Shown: positions 52,748-61,835, counted from the stretch's first letter. The stretch: DNA of 64,000 nt from Bradyrhizobium sp. (GCF_022844465.1 NZ_JALHLP010000001.1:1054001-1118000), one strand, 5' to 3'. A program made the numbers and translations. Notes: generated by a model from the sequence alone, not told the origin.

Positions 52748-54037
52748 CTACCACCTCGTCTTGACCGCCGTGTTCACGTTGGTAGCCGCGTTTGCCGTAT
52801 TGGAAGCCGTGTTCGCCGTGTTGTTGATGAGCAACAACAGCTTGTAGTAATCGACGACCCTGGCATTTGCTACGTACATGACGTCTTTGGTTTTCATCTG
52901 GAAACCTGCAGCGAGCAGCATACCCGATGGATCGCGCAGGTTGACGCGATAGATGGTCGGTATCCTGTCGTAGGCAAATCTCGTTGTAGCGACGCCCATT
53001 TTCTCAAGAAGCCGGCGGTCCTCATATCGATAGACGTAGACCTCCGAGGGATCAGACTGCTGATCATTGAGACCGCCTGCCTTACCGATCGCCTGCGCAA
53101 GCGTCAGCGTTTCGACATCGAACGGAATTTCCGAATTGAAGCCGAACACGTTCTGATTCAGCGCTCCCAGAGCGGTGAATGTGGGCGCTTCTCGGGTGAG
53201 GAAAATGACGTCGTTGGGTCGAATGAAGATGTTCTCGCGAGGGTCGTTCACGACGCGGGACAGCAGCACTCTGACGCGCTTGCCGTCGCGCTGGAGCGTC
53301 ACATAGCTTTCGATCGCTTCGAATTTCGGCCCACCGGCGCGGGCGATCAGCGACAAGAGACGTTCGCCCACGCTGTTGAGAGCAAGAACACCGGGCGTAT
53401 TGACGTCACCCAGCACACTCACGACGCTGGAGAATTGCTGGTTCAGACTGACGATGACCTGCGGCTCGATGGCGCGATTGCGCAGCCGGGTGACGATCGA
53501 CTGTTGAATGTCGGGCAGCGTCCGCGCAGCCGCAGGAATCTCGCCTGCATAGGGAACGTGAATAGAGCCCTTTTGATCGACGGCCTGGGCGGGCAGATCG
53601 ACAAAGTTGCCAGGACGCGCGCCGGCCGCGGTCGGCGGCGTGAACAGACCGCCGGGCGCCGCCTCGAAGATCGAAATATTGAGAACGTCGCCAACGCCGA
53701 CGACCTGCTGCGGCTTGGGACGCTTGTCGGTGAATTCGCCCTGGAACGTGATCAGGTTTGGTTGCGAGAGCAAACCGATAGTGTCGGCGCTGATATCGAC
53801 CAGCGCGTAGGGTAGAGCGGCATCCGAACGCAATCCCGCGGTCGCATGGGTCTGCACGGCATTGCTCTTCGGGCCTGTGCCCGGCAATTCTGAACACGCC
53901 GGCAAGAATAACAAGGCAGCAACCGCGAGCATGGCAGGCAGGGCCCGCCCTGCGATCCCGAATGACCGCACCGACCCGGAATCAACAGCGGCAAGCCGCT
54001 CTTGGAACCGATTTCCAAACCCAAGACCTGTGGTCAT
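52748..54037 (-). CDS. Polysaccharide export outer-membrane protein (Wza/ExoF-like lipoprotein)
   Basis: A protein of about 429 residues with a lipoprotein signal (LAVAALLFLPACSELPG, Cys of the lipobox). A Poly_export domain follows (VVGVGDVLNISIFEAAPGG, GSIHVPYAGEIPAAARTLPDIQQSI) and then SLBB-type beta-grasp repeats (VVSVLGDVNTPGV, FTALGALNQNVF). It forms the outer-membrane channel for EPS with the Wzz/BY-kinase. The start is uncertain: the frame is open to an ATG at 54166; 54037 gives a long but usable signal peptide. The C-terminus is Asn/Thr/Ala-rich. Confidence 0.9.
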   Translation of the reverse strand: MTTGLGFGNRFQERLAAVDSGSVRSFGIAGRALPAMLAVAALLFLPACSELPGTGPKSNAVQTHATAGLRSDAALPYALVDISADTIGLLSQPNLITFQGEFTDKRPKPQQVVGVGDVLNISIFEAAPGGLFTPPTAAGARPGNFVDLPAQAVDQKGSIHVPYAGEIPAAARTLPDIQQSIVTRLRNRAIEPQVIVSLNQQFSSVVSVLGDVNTPGVLALNSVGERLLSLIARAGGPKFEAIESYVTLQRDGKRVRVLLSRVVNDPRENIFIRPNDVIFLTREAPTFTALGALNQNVFGFNSEIPFDVETLTLAQAIGKAGGLNDQQSDPSEVYVYRYEDRRLLEKMGVATTRFAYDRIPTIYRVNLRDPSGMLLAAGFQMKTKDVMYVANARVVDYYKLLLLINNTANTASNTANAATNVNTAVKTRW

Positions 54038-54559
54038 CTGAAACTTCAACGCTTCCCCGGCTGCCTTGAACGGCGCGAAACTCTGCGGCAATTGACGAAA
54101 TTTCGCCGCGAAACCCCCGCTAAAAATCCATGCTTGCGACCGTACAAGGCCGATCCCACCCATCAAAGGCTTGAGTCCTCGCCGTTACCCGTTTTAAGGA
54201 ACAAGTTGCAGTTGGGCCACACTACCCCCGCCTATGAATGGTCACAAATTTCTCTTTAAATCGCGGTACTTACGCTTTGTTTGCGAAATAGCATTGTAAG
54301 TTGGCAGCCGCCGTCAGGGGCGTCATGGGCGGGCTCGGCAGGGTGAGCCGCTCGCGGTTTACCGGGTGGCGCTGGTCAGTTGTAGCTGATGTTTTCAGAC
54401 ATTCGTGATCTACTCAGCGACATGATTCGCGTCACAGCCGCGTAAGGCCGACCTCGATTGCAATTGCGAGAAGGCGTTTTTGGCACCATCGCCACAAGTA
54501 GCAAAGTATCAATCCGAAAGTATCAGTTTGCATGAACCGTGGGCAACAACGGCGGGTTC
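54038..54559. other. Divergent region between the Wza-type gene and a small membrane protein gene
   Basis: About 520 bases, of which 129 may belong to the Wza-type gene if it starts at 54166. The remainder has an AT-rich core near 54240-54300 with a 6-bp inverted repeat ACTTAC/GTAAGT (54268 and 54296) and a GGCTC/GAGCC hairpin near 54332-54349 without a T-tract. No supported gene. Confidence 0.4.
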
Positions 54560-54850
54560 ATGCCCAAAATATTCTTCGCTGAATGTCTGGAGCATGGCAT
54601 GGGATATACCGCGCTCGCATTGGCCTTGGTGGGATTTCTGACCGGCGTATTGTTCCGCCTTAGATACCTGTTGGTAGTGCTGGCACTGCTGCTTGTGCTC
54701 TCGCTCGCGTTTTCCGTCAGCAGGGAATTCAGCTTTCTGGAAACGGCGCTTACGATTATGGCGGCGCAAACCATCACCCAAGCCAGCTATTTCCTTGGAC
54801 TGGTGGCGCGGACGTTTTTCATGGCCAACACCGCGCGCCACATTCTCTGA
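54560..54850 (+). CDS. Small hydrophobic hypothetical protein
   Basis: A protein of 96 residues with two or three membrane helices (ALALALVGFLTGVLF and YLLVVLALLLVLSLAF) and a polar C-terminus. The ribosome site is modest (GGCGGG) and an in-frame start at 54539 would add seven residues. No known family. The hydrophobic pattern and position at the end of the EPS locus support it as real. Confidence 0.6.
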   Translation: MPKIFFAECLEHGMGYTALALALVGFLTGVLFRLRYLLVVLALLLVLSLAFSVSREFSFLETALTIMAAQTITQASYFLGLVARTFFMANTARHIL

Positions 54851-55109
54851 ATGGTTCTAACCGGAAAGCGATTCGATCGCCTTGCCTGCACGATTAGGTG
54901 CGCCAGGCGTCAGTTCTGTCCTGGTCTGTCTTCGGCTGGTTGCGCGGCCAAGTGATGCAAGACCCCAAGATACTGCCTTCCGCGCGATGTGTTGCCGCAA
55001 TGCTTGCACCGGTCCTGGCCGACCGGCTTGGCGAAACCGAGGATTGCAGTCTATTGTAGGCACCGTCACCAAGCGTTCGCTTCCAAGGCCCTGCCCCAAG
55101 GATCAGGTT

Positions 55110-55394
55110 ATGCCGCTCGCCATCAGAATCGCACTCGTCGTCATCGTTACCGCGCTTGCTGGGCTGCCCGGCCCGGCTTCAGCTCACGGGCGACTCTATC
55201 CCCTCACTCGCTGTGGTCCCGATCTGGCCTATCTATGCCGGCTCCATGGTCACTTCGATGCTGCGCCGTTCCACTACAATCTCGCGATCTACCCTGGATG
55301 CATCAAGGCGGTAGCCGTCGAGACCCCGCATGGCATCGAGCGCCGCCGCGCGGTCGTTTGCGGAGCCCCCGCAAGACCCATGGTTTGGTGGTGA
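55110..55394 (+). CDS. Small secreted cysteine-containing hypothetical protein
   Basis: A protein of 94 residues with a signal peptide (IALVVIVTALAGLPGPASAHG) and a body with four cysteines (TRCGPD, YLCRLHG, PGCIKA, VVCGAP) suited to two disulfides. Ribosome site AAGGA. No known family; similar short proteins with His/Cys-rich bodies are common in Bradyrhizobium. Convergent with the next small gene. Confidence 0.6.
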   Translation: MPLAIRIALVVIVTALAGLPGPASAHGRLYPLTRCGPDLAYLCRLHGHFDAAPFHYNLAIYPGCIKAVAVETPHGIERRRAVVCGAPARPMVWW

Positions 55395-55426
55395 CGAACG
55401 GGGCGCGCAATAACCGATAAGCGGAG

Positions 55427-55669
55427 CTACTTCTTCGCGCCCTTAACAGGATTGGTGTTCGCATTGCCGGCGTTGGCCGTCGGTGGACGCGTCGGCGAGT
55501 TCCTGATCGGCCCGTTGTTCACCGGACCCTGATTGATCGCTCCCGGCGAGATCGTTCCACTATTGCGTGCAATATTGCCGTACATATCGCGCTGATTGGA
55601 AACTCCATATTGTGCGAATGCCGGACCGCTGTAAGCAACCAGGCATAAAAACGCGATCCCGAATTTCAT
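55427..55669 (-). CDS. Small secreted Asn/Pro-rich hypothetical protein
   Basis: A protein of 80 residues: signal peptide (KFGIAFLCLVAYSGPAFAQ) then a low-complexity Asn/Gly/Pro-rich chain (SPGAINQGPVNNGPIRNSP) ending in basic residues. The ATG at 55669 is preceded by GAGGA; an ATG at 55681 is also possible. No known family. It may be a small wall- or matrix-associated protein, but nothing in the sequence proves that. Confidence 0.6.
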   Translation of the reverse strand: MKFGIAFLCLVAYSGPAFAQYGVSNQRDMYGNIARNSGTISPGAINQGPVNNGPIRNSPTRPPTANAGNANTNPVKGAKK

Positions 55670-55713
55670 GAAAGTCCTCATTTCACCTCGACCAACCCGA
55701 ATAGAATAGCCTG

Positions 55714-55738
55714 AAAAGAGGTCTTGCGGGAGACCCGC
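55714..55738. terminator. Possible terminator hairpin between small secreted gene and second PLD
   Basis: GCGGG-AGA-CCCGC makes a tight 5-bp stem with flanking A-rich (left) and T-rich (right) stretches that extend pairing imperfectly. It could end the leftward phospholipase D transcript, or rightward readthrough. The T-tract is several bases from the stem on both strands. Confidence 0.3.
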
Positions 55739-55905
55739 ATGGGTTTCTTTTCATCTCTTTGCGCGTGGCGTGGCCGGTAGGCTGCGGCGGGGTTAAGCGC
55801 GCCACGCCGCGGTGAGGCACGTTGGGAGCGCGTCAATCAGATTTTCCGACCGAGCCGCTCGTTTTGACCTTCGGCGACGTCCCCGACGATCCTATGGTCA
55901 ACGCT

Positions 55906-57378
55906 TCAATTCAGGCGGCGGGTCCTGCCTGAACGAAGCATGGATGGCACGCTTGCAATCTTTTCGATGATACGCTGGCTCAAGACTTTGGGCATCTTCT
56001 CCGGGTCGAGCAAACTGTTCTCCGCCAGCACGCTCCCGTCATCATCGATCGTGGCCCGATCAAACGGCTTCAACGTTCGCCCGGAGTGACGCAAAGCCTC
56101 TATCGCCTTCAAAAGAGAGCCGGAATAAAGATCAAGAGCGGCGGAAAACTTGTGCCGCTCGACGCCCAGATGTTCACAAATGAGATTCTCACGCACCCCC
56201 ACGATCGTATCGCGCAGCGCTTTCTCGCTTGGTGAAGAGCCCGTTGCTTCGACGGCGAGATCGCACTCCGTGTCAAAGCTCATGGAGCGATTGTTCAGGT
56301 TGGATGATCCGACCCGAAGCAGCTTATCGTCCATGGTCAGTATCTTGGCATGCACGTAAATCGGTTCACCGCCGGCCGTCACAGGGTAGTATACGCCAAG
56401 CCGCTTATGTGTGTCAGCCTTCCACAGTTCGTACAGTAACCTGTGACGTGCGCCATCCATAGCCTTGTGCTCGAGCCATCCTTCCGTCGTCTTCGGCAAC
56501 ACCAGTACTATCTCGGGACCCGCTGGTTCTCGCAGCCGACGGGCCATGGCATCGGCGATTCTGCGCGACGCCAGATACTGCGTTTCTATGTAAATCGCCC
56601 GCTCCGCTTGTCCGATCGCGTCGAGGTAAAGTGATTCGATCTCTCTGACTTCCCGCTGGTCGTCCAACTCCGGGATGGTGCGGGCTATTGCCACCTCAAC
56701 ATCCTCCATCAAGGGTGTTAGATTGTCAGGCCAAAGGTCTGACATCCTCGGAACAGCAGGAATCTCTTTTCCTGTCGCTCGGAGCCAACGCGCACGAGCC
56801 AGGTCGGCGATGGCTTGAGCCGCATCACCGTCTACAGCGGTAGTCGCGTCATGCCACGGGCCGTACGCTCCACCGCTCGGTTTCGTACGCAGCGGATTCT
56901 CGTCGAGGTGTTCGGGCGTGTCCCAGCGATCGGTCGTCATGTCAATTCCACCGCAGAATGCGAGCGAATCGTCGATAACGATGATCTTCTGGTGGTGAGC
57001 AGCGCCTACGGGGTGAGCGTGGTCCAGTCTGAGGTGCAACCGCTTGTCGGTCATCCAGTCCACAATGAACAATGGCGTCATGCCCCGTCCCAAGGCCTGT
57101 ATCATGCCCAGATCCCACTTGAGCACGTAGACATTCAAGTGTTCACGATGCTTCGGAAGCCAGGAAAGAAAATCTCCCAGCGCGTTCGGCCCCTCAAGCG
57201 TCTGCTGCTCCGGCTCAAGTTTGATTCGCGTATCAAAATCCCACCCTATCAGCATGATCGTGTGCTGGGCTCTGAGCATTGCGCTTTTCGCATGGCGAAA
57301 GTAGTCGGCTGCGTCCACTATGAGCGCCAGACGCCGCGCGCGCTCAATACGCCAGCAATTCCGACCCACCGTCAGCAT
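55906..57378 (-). CDS. Phospholipase D-like protein (no membrane domain)
   Basis: A protein of 490 residues with two HKD motifs, His129 (HQKIIVIDDSLAFCGG) and His343 (HAKILTMDDKLLRVGS..NNRS). It is related to the N-terminal part of the PLD-VTT fusion at 12862-15036 (shared IGWD, RWDTPEH/RWDTSNH and HDV/HDA elements). It lacks the VTT domain, so it would be cytoplasmic or peripherally bound. ATG 57378 has a strong ribosome site (GAGGAGAGGGGG) and is preferred over 57447. Single gene. Confidence 0.9.
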   Translation of the reverse strand: MLTVGRNCWRIERARRLALIVDAADYFRHAKSAMLRAQHTIMLIGWDFDTRIKLEPEQQTLEGPNALGDFLSWLPKHREHLNVYVLKWDLGMIQALGRGMTPLFIVDWMTDKRLHLRLDHAHPVGAAHHQKIIVIDDSLAFCGGIDMTTDRWDTPEHLDENPLRTKPSGGAYGPWHDATTAVDGDAAQAIADLARARWLRATGKEIPAVPRMSDLWPDNLTPLMEDVEVAIARTIPELDDQREVREIESLYLDAIGQAERAIYIETQYLASRRIADAMARRLREPAGPEIVLVLPKTTEGWLEHKAMDGARHRLLYELWKADTHKRLGVYYPVTAGGEPIYVHAKILTMDDKLLRVGSSNLNNRSMSFDTECDLAVEATGSSPSEKALRDTIVGVRENLICEHLGVERHKFSAALDLYSGSLLKAIEALRHSGRTLKPFDRATIDDDGSVLAENSLLDPEKMPKVLSQRIIEKIASVPSMLRSGRTRRLN

Positions 57379-57600
57379 TCGCCCCCTCTCCTCATGCGCC
57401 CGGCTTCGGTCGAGCCCATTTCTGCCCCGTTGCGGTGACTGGCCCACTCTTTGTCGCAGATCATATTGCGGTACGATAACGCTTCCGGTTCAGTAAGTTC
57501 CATGTCGTCGCAGCGGAATTGCCTTTGCGAACGCCTAGGTGGCAATCGCAGCATTTCGAGCGAGACCGCCGGGCGTCAGTTGCCGCGCGAAAGCGCTAGG

Positions 57601-57650
57601 GCATGATCCGGAAAAGCGTGCAGCGGTTTTCCGAAAAGATCATGCTCAAA
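57601..57650. repeat. Palindromic intergenic repeat of the Bradyrhizobium/Rhodopseudomonas type
   Basis: Arms GCATGATC-CGGAAAA and TTTTCCG-AAAA-GATCATGC form an inverted repeat (one arm has a 4-base insertion) followed by TCAAACAA. From memory this element is scattered through intergenic regions of Bradyrhizobium-group genomes. It marks the boundary between the second PLD gene and the SDR-liv operon. Confidence 0.6.
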
Positions 57651-57657
57651 CAAATAG

Positions 57658-58410
57658 CTAGTGGAAGATGCGTCCAGAGTCGATGACGACGGTCTGGCCG
57701 GTCATGGTCTCGGTGCGGCACATGGCGACCACCATGTCGGCGCAGTCGTCCTTGTCGGCCGGCTTCTTCAGCAGCGAGCCCGATGCGGAGCGCTCGACCT
57801 GCTCGGGCCGGAGATTGGCTGTCGCGCGAGTGCCTTCCAGCAGACCCGGTGCGACGCAGTTGACGAGCGTCTCAGGCGCCAACGCGACCGCCATGCAACG
57901 GGTCAGATGAATGAGCCCTGCCTTCGACACCGCGTAAGCGATCGAAGAGCCGGTTGGGCTGAGCCCGGCCACCGAAGCTATGTTGACGATGCGGCCTCGT
58001 CCCTGGGCCTTCATGATAGGCGCTACCGCCTTGGTCAGGCGCATCGGCCCGGTCAGGTTGATCGCCATGATCCTGTTCCAGACCTCCAGCGTCAGATCGT
58101 CGAGATCGCCGAACGGGATCGCGATATTGTAGGCGGCGTCATTGACCAGAACGTCAAGGCGGCCGAAGACCTGGGTTACGTCCCCTACCAGCCGATCCAC
58201 GGCAGCGCCGTCGGTGATGTCACAGGCGAAAGCTCTGGCGTTGATCTGATAACGCGACATCAGTTCGCTGGCGACGCTTTCCGCCTGGTCACGGCTGCGA
58301 GCATACATGACAGCCACATGCGCGCCCTCCTGCGCGAGCGCGTGACAGATGCGCTGCCCCAGCCCCCCATTGCCGCCCGTCACCAGTGCAACCGCGCCCT
58401 TCAGGTCCAT
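57658..58410 (-). CDS. SDR-family oxidoreductase (FabG-like)
   Basis: A protein of 250 residues with classical SDR motifs: VTGGNGGLGQRICHAL cofactor loop, NDAAYN (NNAG variant), catalytic Ser in NIASVAGLSPTGSS and YAVSK. NAD(P)-dependent reductase or dehydrogenase of unknown substrate. The start has a GAAAGG ribosome site and lies 64 bases after livF, so it is probably the last gene of the importer operon and may act on the imported compound. Confidence 0.87.
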   Translation of the reverse strand: MDLKGAVALVTGGNGGLGQRICHALAQEGAHVAVMYARSRDQAESVASELMSRYQINARAFACDITDGAAVDRLVGDVTQVFGRLDVLVNDAAYNIAIPFGDLDDLTLEVWNRIMAINLTGPMRLTKAVAPIMKAQGRGRIVNIASVAGLSPTGSSIAYAVSKAGLIHLTRCMAVALAPETLVNCVAPGLLEGTRATANLRPEQVERSASGSLLKKPADKDDCADMVVAMCRTETMTGQTVVIDSGRIFH

Positions 58411-58473
58411 CGCCTTTCTCCCTTGATGCGGATGCGCAGTCGCATCACCACTTCTTCGCGCAGGCGCGAAACG

Positions 58474-59115
58474 TCAACCCGCCACGACCGCGCCCCGCTC
58501 GATGCGGAAGGTGCGATCGAGCAGGTCGATGACGTGGCTCTCGTTGGATTCCGACATCAGGACCGACACCCCCTCGCCCTTGAGATTTGAGAGAACCTCG
58601 CCGAGCCGACGCGCCAGCGCCGGCGCCAAGCCCTCGAAGGGCTCGTCCAGCACCAGCAGACGGCGCCCCGCCATCAACGCGCGGGCGAGAGCGACCATCT
58701 TCTGCTGGCCGCCGGAGAGTTCGAGTGCGCGGCGGCGCCTGAAGTTCGCAACCTCGGGCATCAGCGCATAGATGCGATCGAGACGCTGCTTCGCATCCGT
58801 CGAACCGGTCGCCAGAGCCGGCAGCAGAATGTTCTCCTCAACCACGAATTCCGGCACGAGGCGGCGATCTTCCGGCATATAACCGAGCCCCAACGCCGCG
58901 CGGCGATGTGCCGGTTCCGCCAGCAGATCAGCCCCGTCGAGGGTCATGATCCCCCGCGCCGGCAGCGCTCCCATCAATGCCCGCATCAGCGTCGTCTTGC
59001 CGGCGCCATTGCGCCCGATCAGGCCGGAAAACTGGCGCTCGCCGAGCGACAGTTGCGCATCGCGGATGATCTCGATGGCGCCGATCGAGACGTGCAGCGC
59101 GGATACCTCAAGCAT
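58474..59115 (-). CDS. livF: Branched-chain amino acid-type ABC transporter ATPase LivF
   Basis: A protein of 213 residues, somewhat short for LivF (about 235). It has Walker A GRNGAGKTT, LGYMPEDRRLVPEFVVEEN, signature LSGGQQKMVALARAL and Walker B LLVLDEPFEGLAP. The usual His-switch segment reads MSESNESHV, so the switch histidine is displaced. It overlaps livG by eight bases. With LivG it powers the importer. Confidence 0.88.
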   Translation of the reverse strand: MLEVSALHVSIGAIEIIRDAQLSLGERQFSGLIGRNGAGKTTLMRALMGALPARGIMTLDGADLLAEPAHRRAALGLGYMPEDRRLVPEFVVEENILLPALATGSTDAKQRLDRIYALMPEVANFRRRRALELSGGQQKMVALARALMAGRRLLVLDEPFEGLAPALARRLGEVLSNLKGEGVSVLMSESNESHVIDLLDRTFRIERGAVVAG

Positions 59116-59911
59116 GGGACGCCCTGCCGGCGTTGAGTGTGCCGTCCTTCGACCGGATCAGCGTTCCCGTGATGAACTCGCGCACGCGCTCGTCGCCGAG
59201 CGCCTGCTCGGGCGGCCCGTCCGCGATCACGGTGCCGTCGTAGAAGGCCAGCACGCGGTCAGCGAACCGCTGCACGATCTCCATGTCGTGCTCGACGAAC
59301 AGGATGGTGGTGCCGCGCGCCTTCAACGCACCCATGATGACATCCATCAGGCCAAACTTCTCCTCCAGGCTGATTCCGCTGGTCGGCTCATCGAGCAGCA
59401 GGACGCGCGGATTGCCCGTCGTGGCCATCGCAATGTCGAGCAGCTTACGCACGCCCTGGGGCAGCGTTGACGCCAGCGCGTCGCGGAACCGGGCAATCTG
59501 AAACTGGCCAAGCGCCGTTTCGGCATCGGCGGTGGTCTCGGCGGAGATAAAACGCGACAGCGCCGCGCCGACCACGGAGCCGCCGAAACGGGCGATCGCG
59601 GTTGCCGCGCACAGGTTTTCGAACACGCTGAAGGTCGGAAAAACCTGCGCCACCTGGAAAGAACGCGCAATGCCCAGGCGCATGATCCTGCGCGACGGCA
59701 GGCCAGTGATGTCCCTGCCCTCGAACTGGATGGTGCCGCCCGACGGCGCCAGATGGCCGGTGATCATGTTGACGAAGGTCGTCTTGCCGGCGCCGTTGGC
59801 GCCGATGATGCCGATGGTCTGCCCCTGCGGTACATCGACATTGATATCGCGGGCGGCGACGACCTGACCGAAGGTCTTTTCGAGACCCTTGACGGAAAGC
59901 AGCGCGCTCAT
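59108..59911 (-). CDS. livG: Branched-chain amino acid-type ABC transporter ATPase LivG
   Basis: A protein of 267 residues starting MSALLSVKGLEKTFGQVVAA, with Walker A GANGAGKTT, RSFQVAQVFPTFSVFEN, Walker B VLLLDEPTSGISLEE and switch His in LFVEHDMEIV. The LSGG-type signature is replaced by TLPQGVRKLLDIA, a common LivG variant. The start overlaps the livM stop (ATGA) and has an AAAAGGG ribosome site. The frame stays open well upstream, but that sequence belongs to livM in another frame. Confidence 0.9.
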   Translation of the reverse strand: MSALLSVKGLEKTFGQVVAARDINVDVPQGQTIGIIGANGAGKTTFVNMITGHLAPSGGTIQFEGRDITGLPSRRIMRLGIARSFQVAQVFPTFSVFENLCAATAIARFGGSVVGAALSRFISAETTADAETALGQFQIARFRDALASTLPQGVRKLLDIAMATTGNPRVLLLDEPTSGISLEEKFGLMDVIMGALKARGTTILFVEHDMEIVQRFADRVLAFYDGTVIADGPPEQALGDERVREFITGTLIRSKDGTLNAGRASHA

Positions 59912-60861
59912 GCCGTGCCCTTTTCCGAAACCGCCGCGCGCTTGCGGATCATCAGCGAGCCTAGTCCCTCGGGCACGAACAGGATGGTCAGCAGCAGCAC
60001 CGATCCGAGGATCAGTTGCCAGCCCCCGGGCAACAGGGCGACCGCGATCGTGCGGACGATCTCGAACAGCAACGCGCCCAGAAATGCCGCCGGGACCGAT
60101 GCAGCGCCGGCCAGGATGGTCACGAACACGAATCCGCCCGACGTGGTCCAATAGGCCATCTGCGGATCGACATGGCTGATCGACAGCGCCGCCAGCGCGC
60201 CGCCGGCGCCCGCCAGCGCCGCCGAAATGATCAACTTCAGATGCACCAGCCGGGTCACGGAGATGCCGAGATATTCGACGCGAATTTCATTGTCGCGAAT
60301 GGCGCCGGCCAACTGGCCGGCTACCGAACCGAGATATGCCGAGACGCCAAGCCAGGCGGAGAACACCATGCCGAGCGCCAGCCAGAACAGCGCGAAGGTG
60401 TAGGCGGGACCGCGCGGCTTCATGCTGAAAAAGCTGGCCTGGGCGACATTGATGCCGTCGGTCGATCCGAGCGTCTCGGATTTCACCAGCACCCCGTACA
60501 GGATCATCGACAGGGCCAGGCTGAGCATGGCGAAGAATATCTCGCGATACTGCGCGAGCAGGAAGCCGACGACGAATGCCACCAGCGCCGCCATGGTCAC
60601 GGCCAGCGCGATCAGCAGGAATGCGTCCGTCACCCCGAACCAGCGCCCCGTCAAGGCCACCGTATAGGCCCCCGTGGCGAAGAACAGGGCCTGGCCGAAT
60701 GGCACCAGGCCGCCGCGCCACAGAATGATCAGACCGCAAACCACGAGCCCGGTGGACATCGCCAGGGTCGCCAGCGAAATCAGCCAGAGCGGCGTAAATG
60801 GCGCGGCCGCCCCCAATCCGCCGAGGATCAAAGCGCCGAGAAGAATGCGAAAGGCGGTCAT
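59908..60861 (-). CDS. livM: Branched-chain amino acid-type ABC transporter permease LivM
   Basis: A protein of 317 residues, multi-pass, with the LivM landmarks GQALFFATGAYTVAL near residue 55-70 and the DNEIRVEYLGISVTRLVHLKLIISAALAGAGGAL coupling region near 195-230. It forms the channel with LivH. It starts one base after the livH stop and its stop overlaps livG, so expression is coupled. Confidence 0.9.
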   Translation of the reverse strand: MTAFRILLGALILGGLGAAAPFTPLWLISLATLAMSTGLVVCGLIILWRGGLVPFGQALFFATGAYTVALTGRWFGVTDAFLLIALAVTMAALVAFVVGFLLAQYREIFFAMLSLALSMILYGVLVKSETLGSTDGINVAQASFFSMKPRGPAYTFALFWLALGMVFSAWLGVSAYLGSVAGQLAGAIRDNEIRVEYLGISVTRLVHLKLIISAALAGAGGALAALSISHVDPQMAYWTTSGGFVFVTILAGAASVPAAFLGALLFEIVRTIAVALLPGGWQLILGSVLLLTILFVPEGLGSLMIRKRAAVSEKGTA

Positions 60862-60862
60862 G

Positions 60863-61759
60863 TCAGATTTTTCTCGGTTGCGCGCGACTGAATAGACCTT
60901 GCGGGCGGAACACGAGCACCAGCGCCATCACCGCGTAGATCGCGAACAGTTCGAGTTGCGGTACCAGATGCACGGCTCCGGCGCGGAACAATCCGACGAT
61001 CAGGGCGCCGACCAGCGCGCCCTCCATCGAGCCCATTCCGCCGATCGCCACCACCGCAAAGGCCAGCACGATGACCTCTACCCCGAGGCCCGGCGTCACT
61101 GATATCTTTGGAGCGGTCAACGCCCCGCCGAGCGCGCCGAGCACCGCGCCGACCAGAAAGGTCACGGTATAGACCCGCGACACATCGACGCCGAACGCGG
61201 CGGCGGTTTCGCGATCGTAGATCACGGCCGTCAACAGCCGTCCGAAGGTCGTCTTCTTGATGGTGTAGGAGGCCGCGATCGCCAGCACACCCGCAAACCC
61301 GACCAGACCGATGTCGTAGACCGACAGCGGCAATCCGCCGACCGTGAAGCTGCCGGCCTCGGTGTAAGGCTGATATGCCGATCTGCCGTCGGTGCCCCAG
61401 ATCAGGATCAGCACATCCTCCAGGATCAGAAACAGCGCGTAGGTGATGAGAACGACGACGACCTCGTCCTTGCCATAGACACGGCGGAGAAAGACCCGCT
61501 CCAGGATGTAGCCCATCAGCAAACCGGTGACGATCGCGGCGGTGGCAATCGCCATGTAGCCTCCGACCACGGGCCAGCCGCGGTCGAAATAGAGACCGAT
61601 CGCGGTCGCCGCCGCATAGGCGCCAAAGGCATAGAACGCGCCGTGGGCGACGTTGAGGATTTTCATGACGCCGAAGATCAGCGTCAGGCCGATGGCAACG
61701 ACAAACAGCCAGGCGGCATAAACCAGGCCATCGGTGACGATGGCGATAACTGTGATCAC
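60863..61759 (-). CDS. livH: Branched-chain amino acid-type ABC transporter permease LivH
   Basis: A protein of 298 residues with FGVMKILNVAHGAFYAFGAYAA near the N-terminus and RETAAAFGVDVSRVYTVTFLVGAVLGALGGAL in the coupling region, then IGGMGSMEGALVGALIVGL. GTG start with a GGGA ribosome site. Paired permease of LivM. First membrane component after the binding protein gene. Confidence 0.91.
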   Translation of the reverse strand: MITVIAIVTDGLVYAAWLFVVAIGLTLIFGVMKILNVAHGAFYAFGAYAAATAIGLYFDRGWPVVGGYMAIATAAIVTGLLMGYILERVFLRRVYGKDEVVVVLITYALFLILEDVLILIWGTDGRSAYQPYTEAGSFTVGGLPLSVYDIGLVGFAGVLAIAASYTIKKTTFGRLLTAVIYDRETAAAFGVDVSRVYTVTFLVGAVLGALGGALTAPKISVTPGLGVEVIVLAFAVVAIGGMGSMEGALVGALIVGLFRAGAVHLVPQLELFAIYAVMALVLVFRPQGLFSRAQPRKI

Positions 61760-61835
61760 CGGATGCCGTCCCTTACATCGTGAAGTGTAGCTGTAACCCG
61801 CGGCCGGCGGTGCCGGCCGCGGGCAATTACGGCGC

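Noticed and set aside
54332..54349. GGCTC/GAGCC hairpin near 54.3 kb
   Set aside because: No T-tract on either strand and in a divergent region where no transcript should end; not called a terminator.
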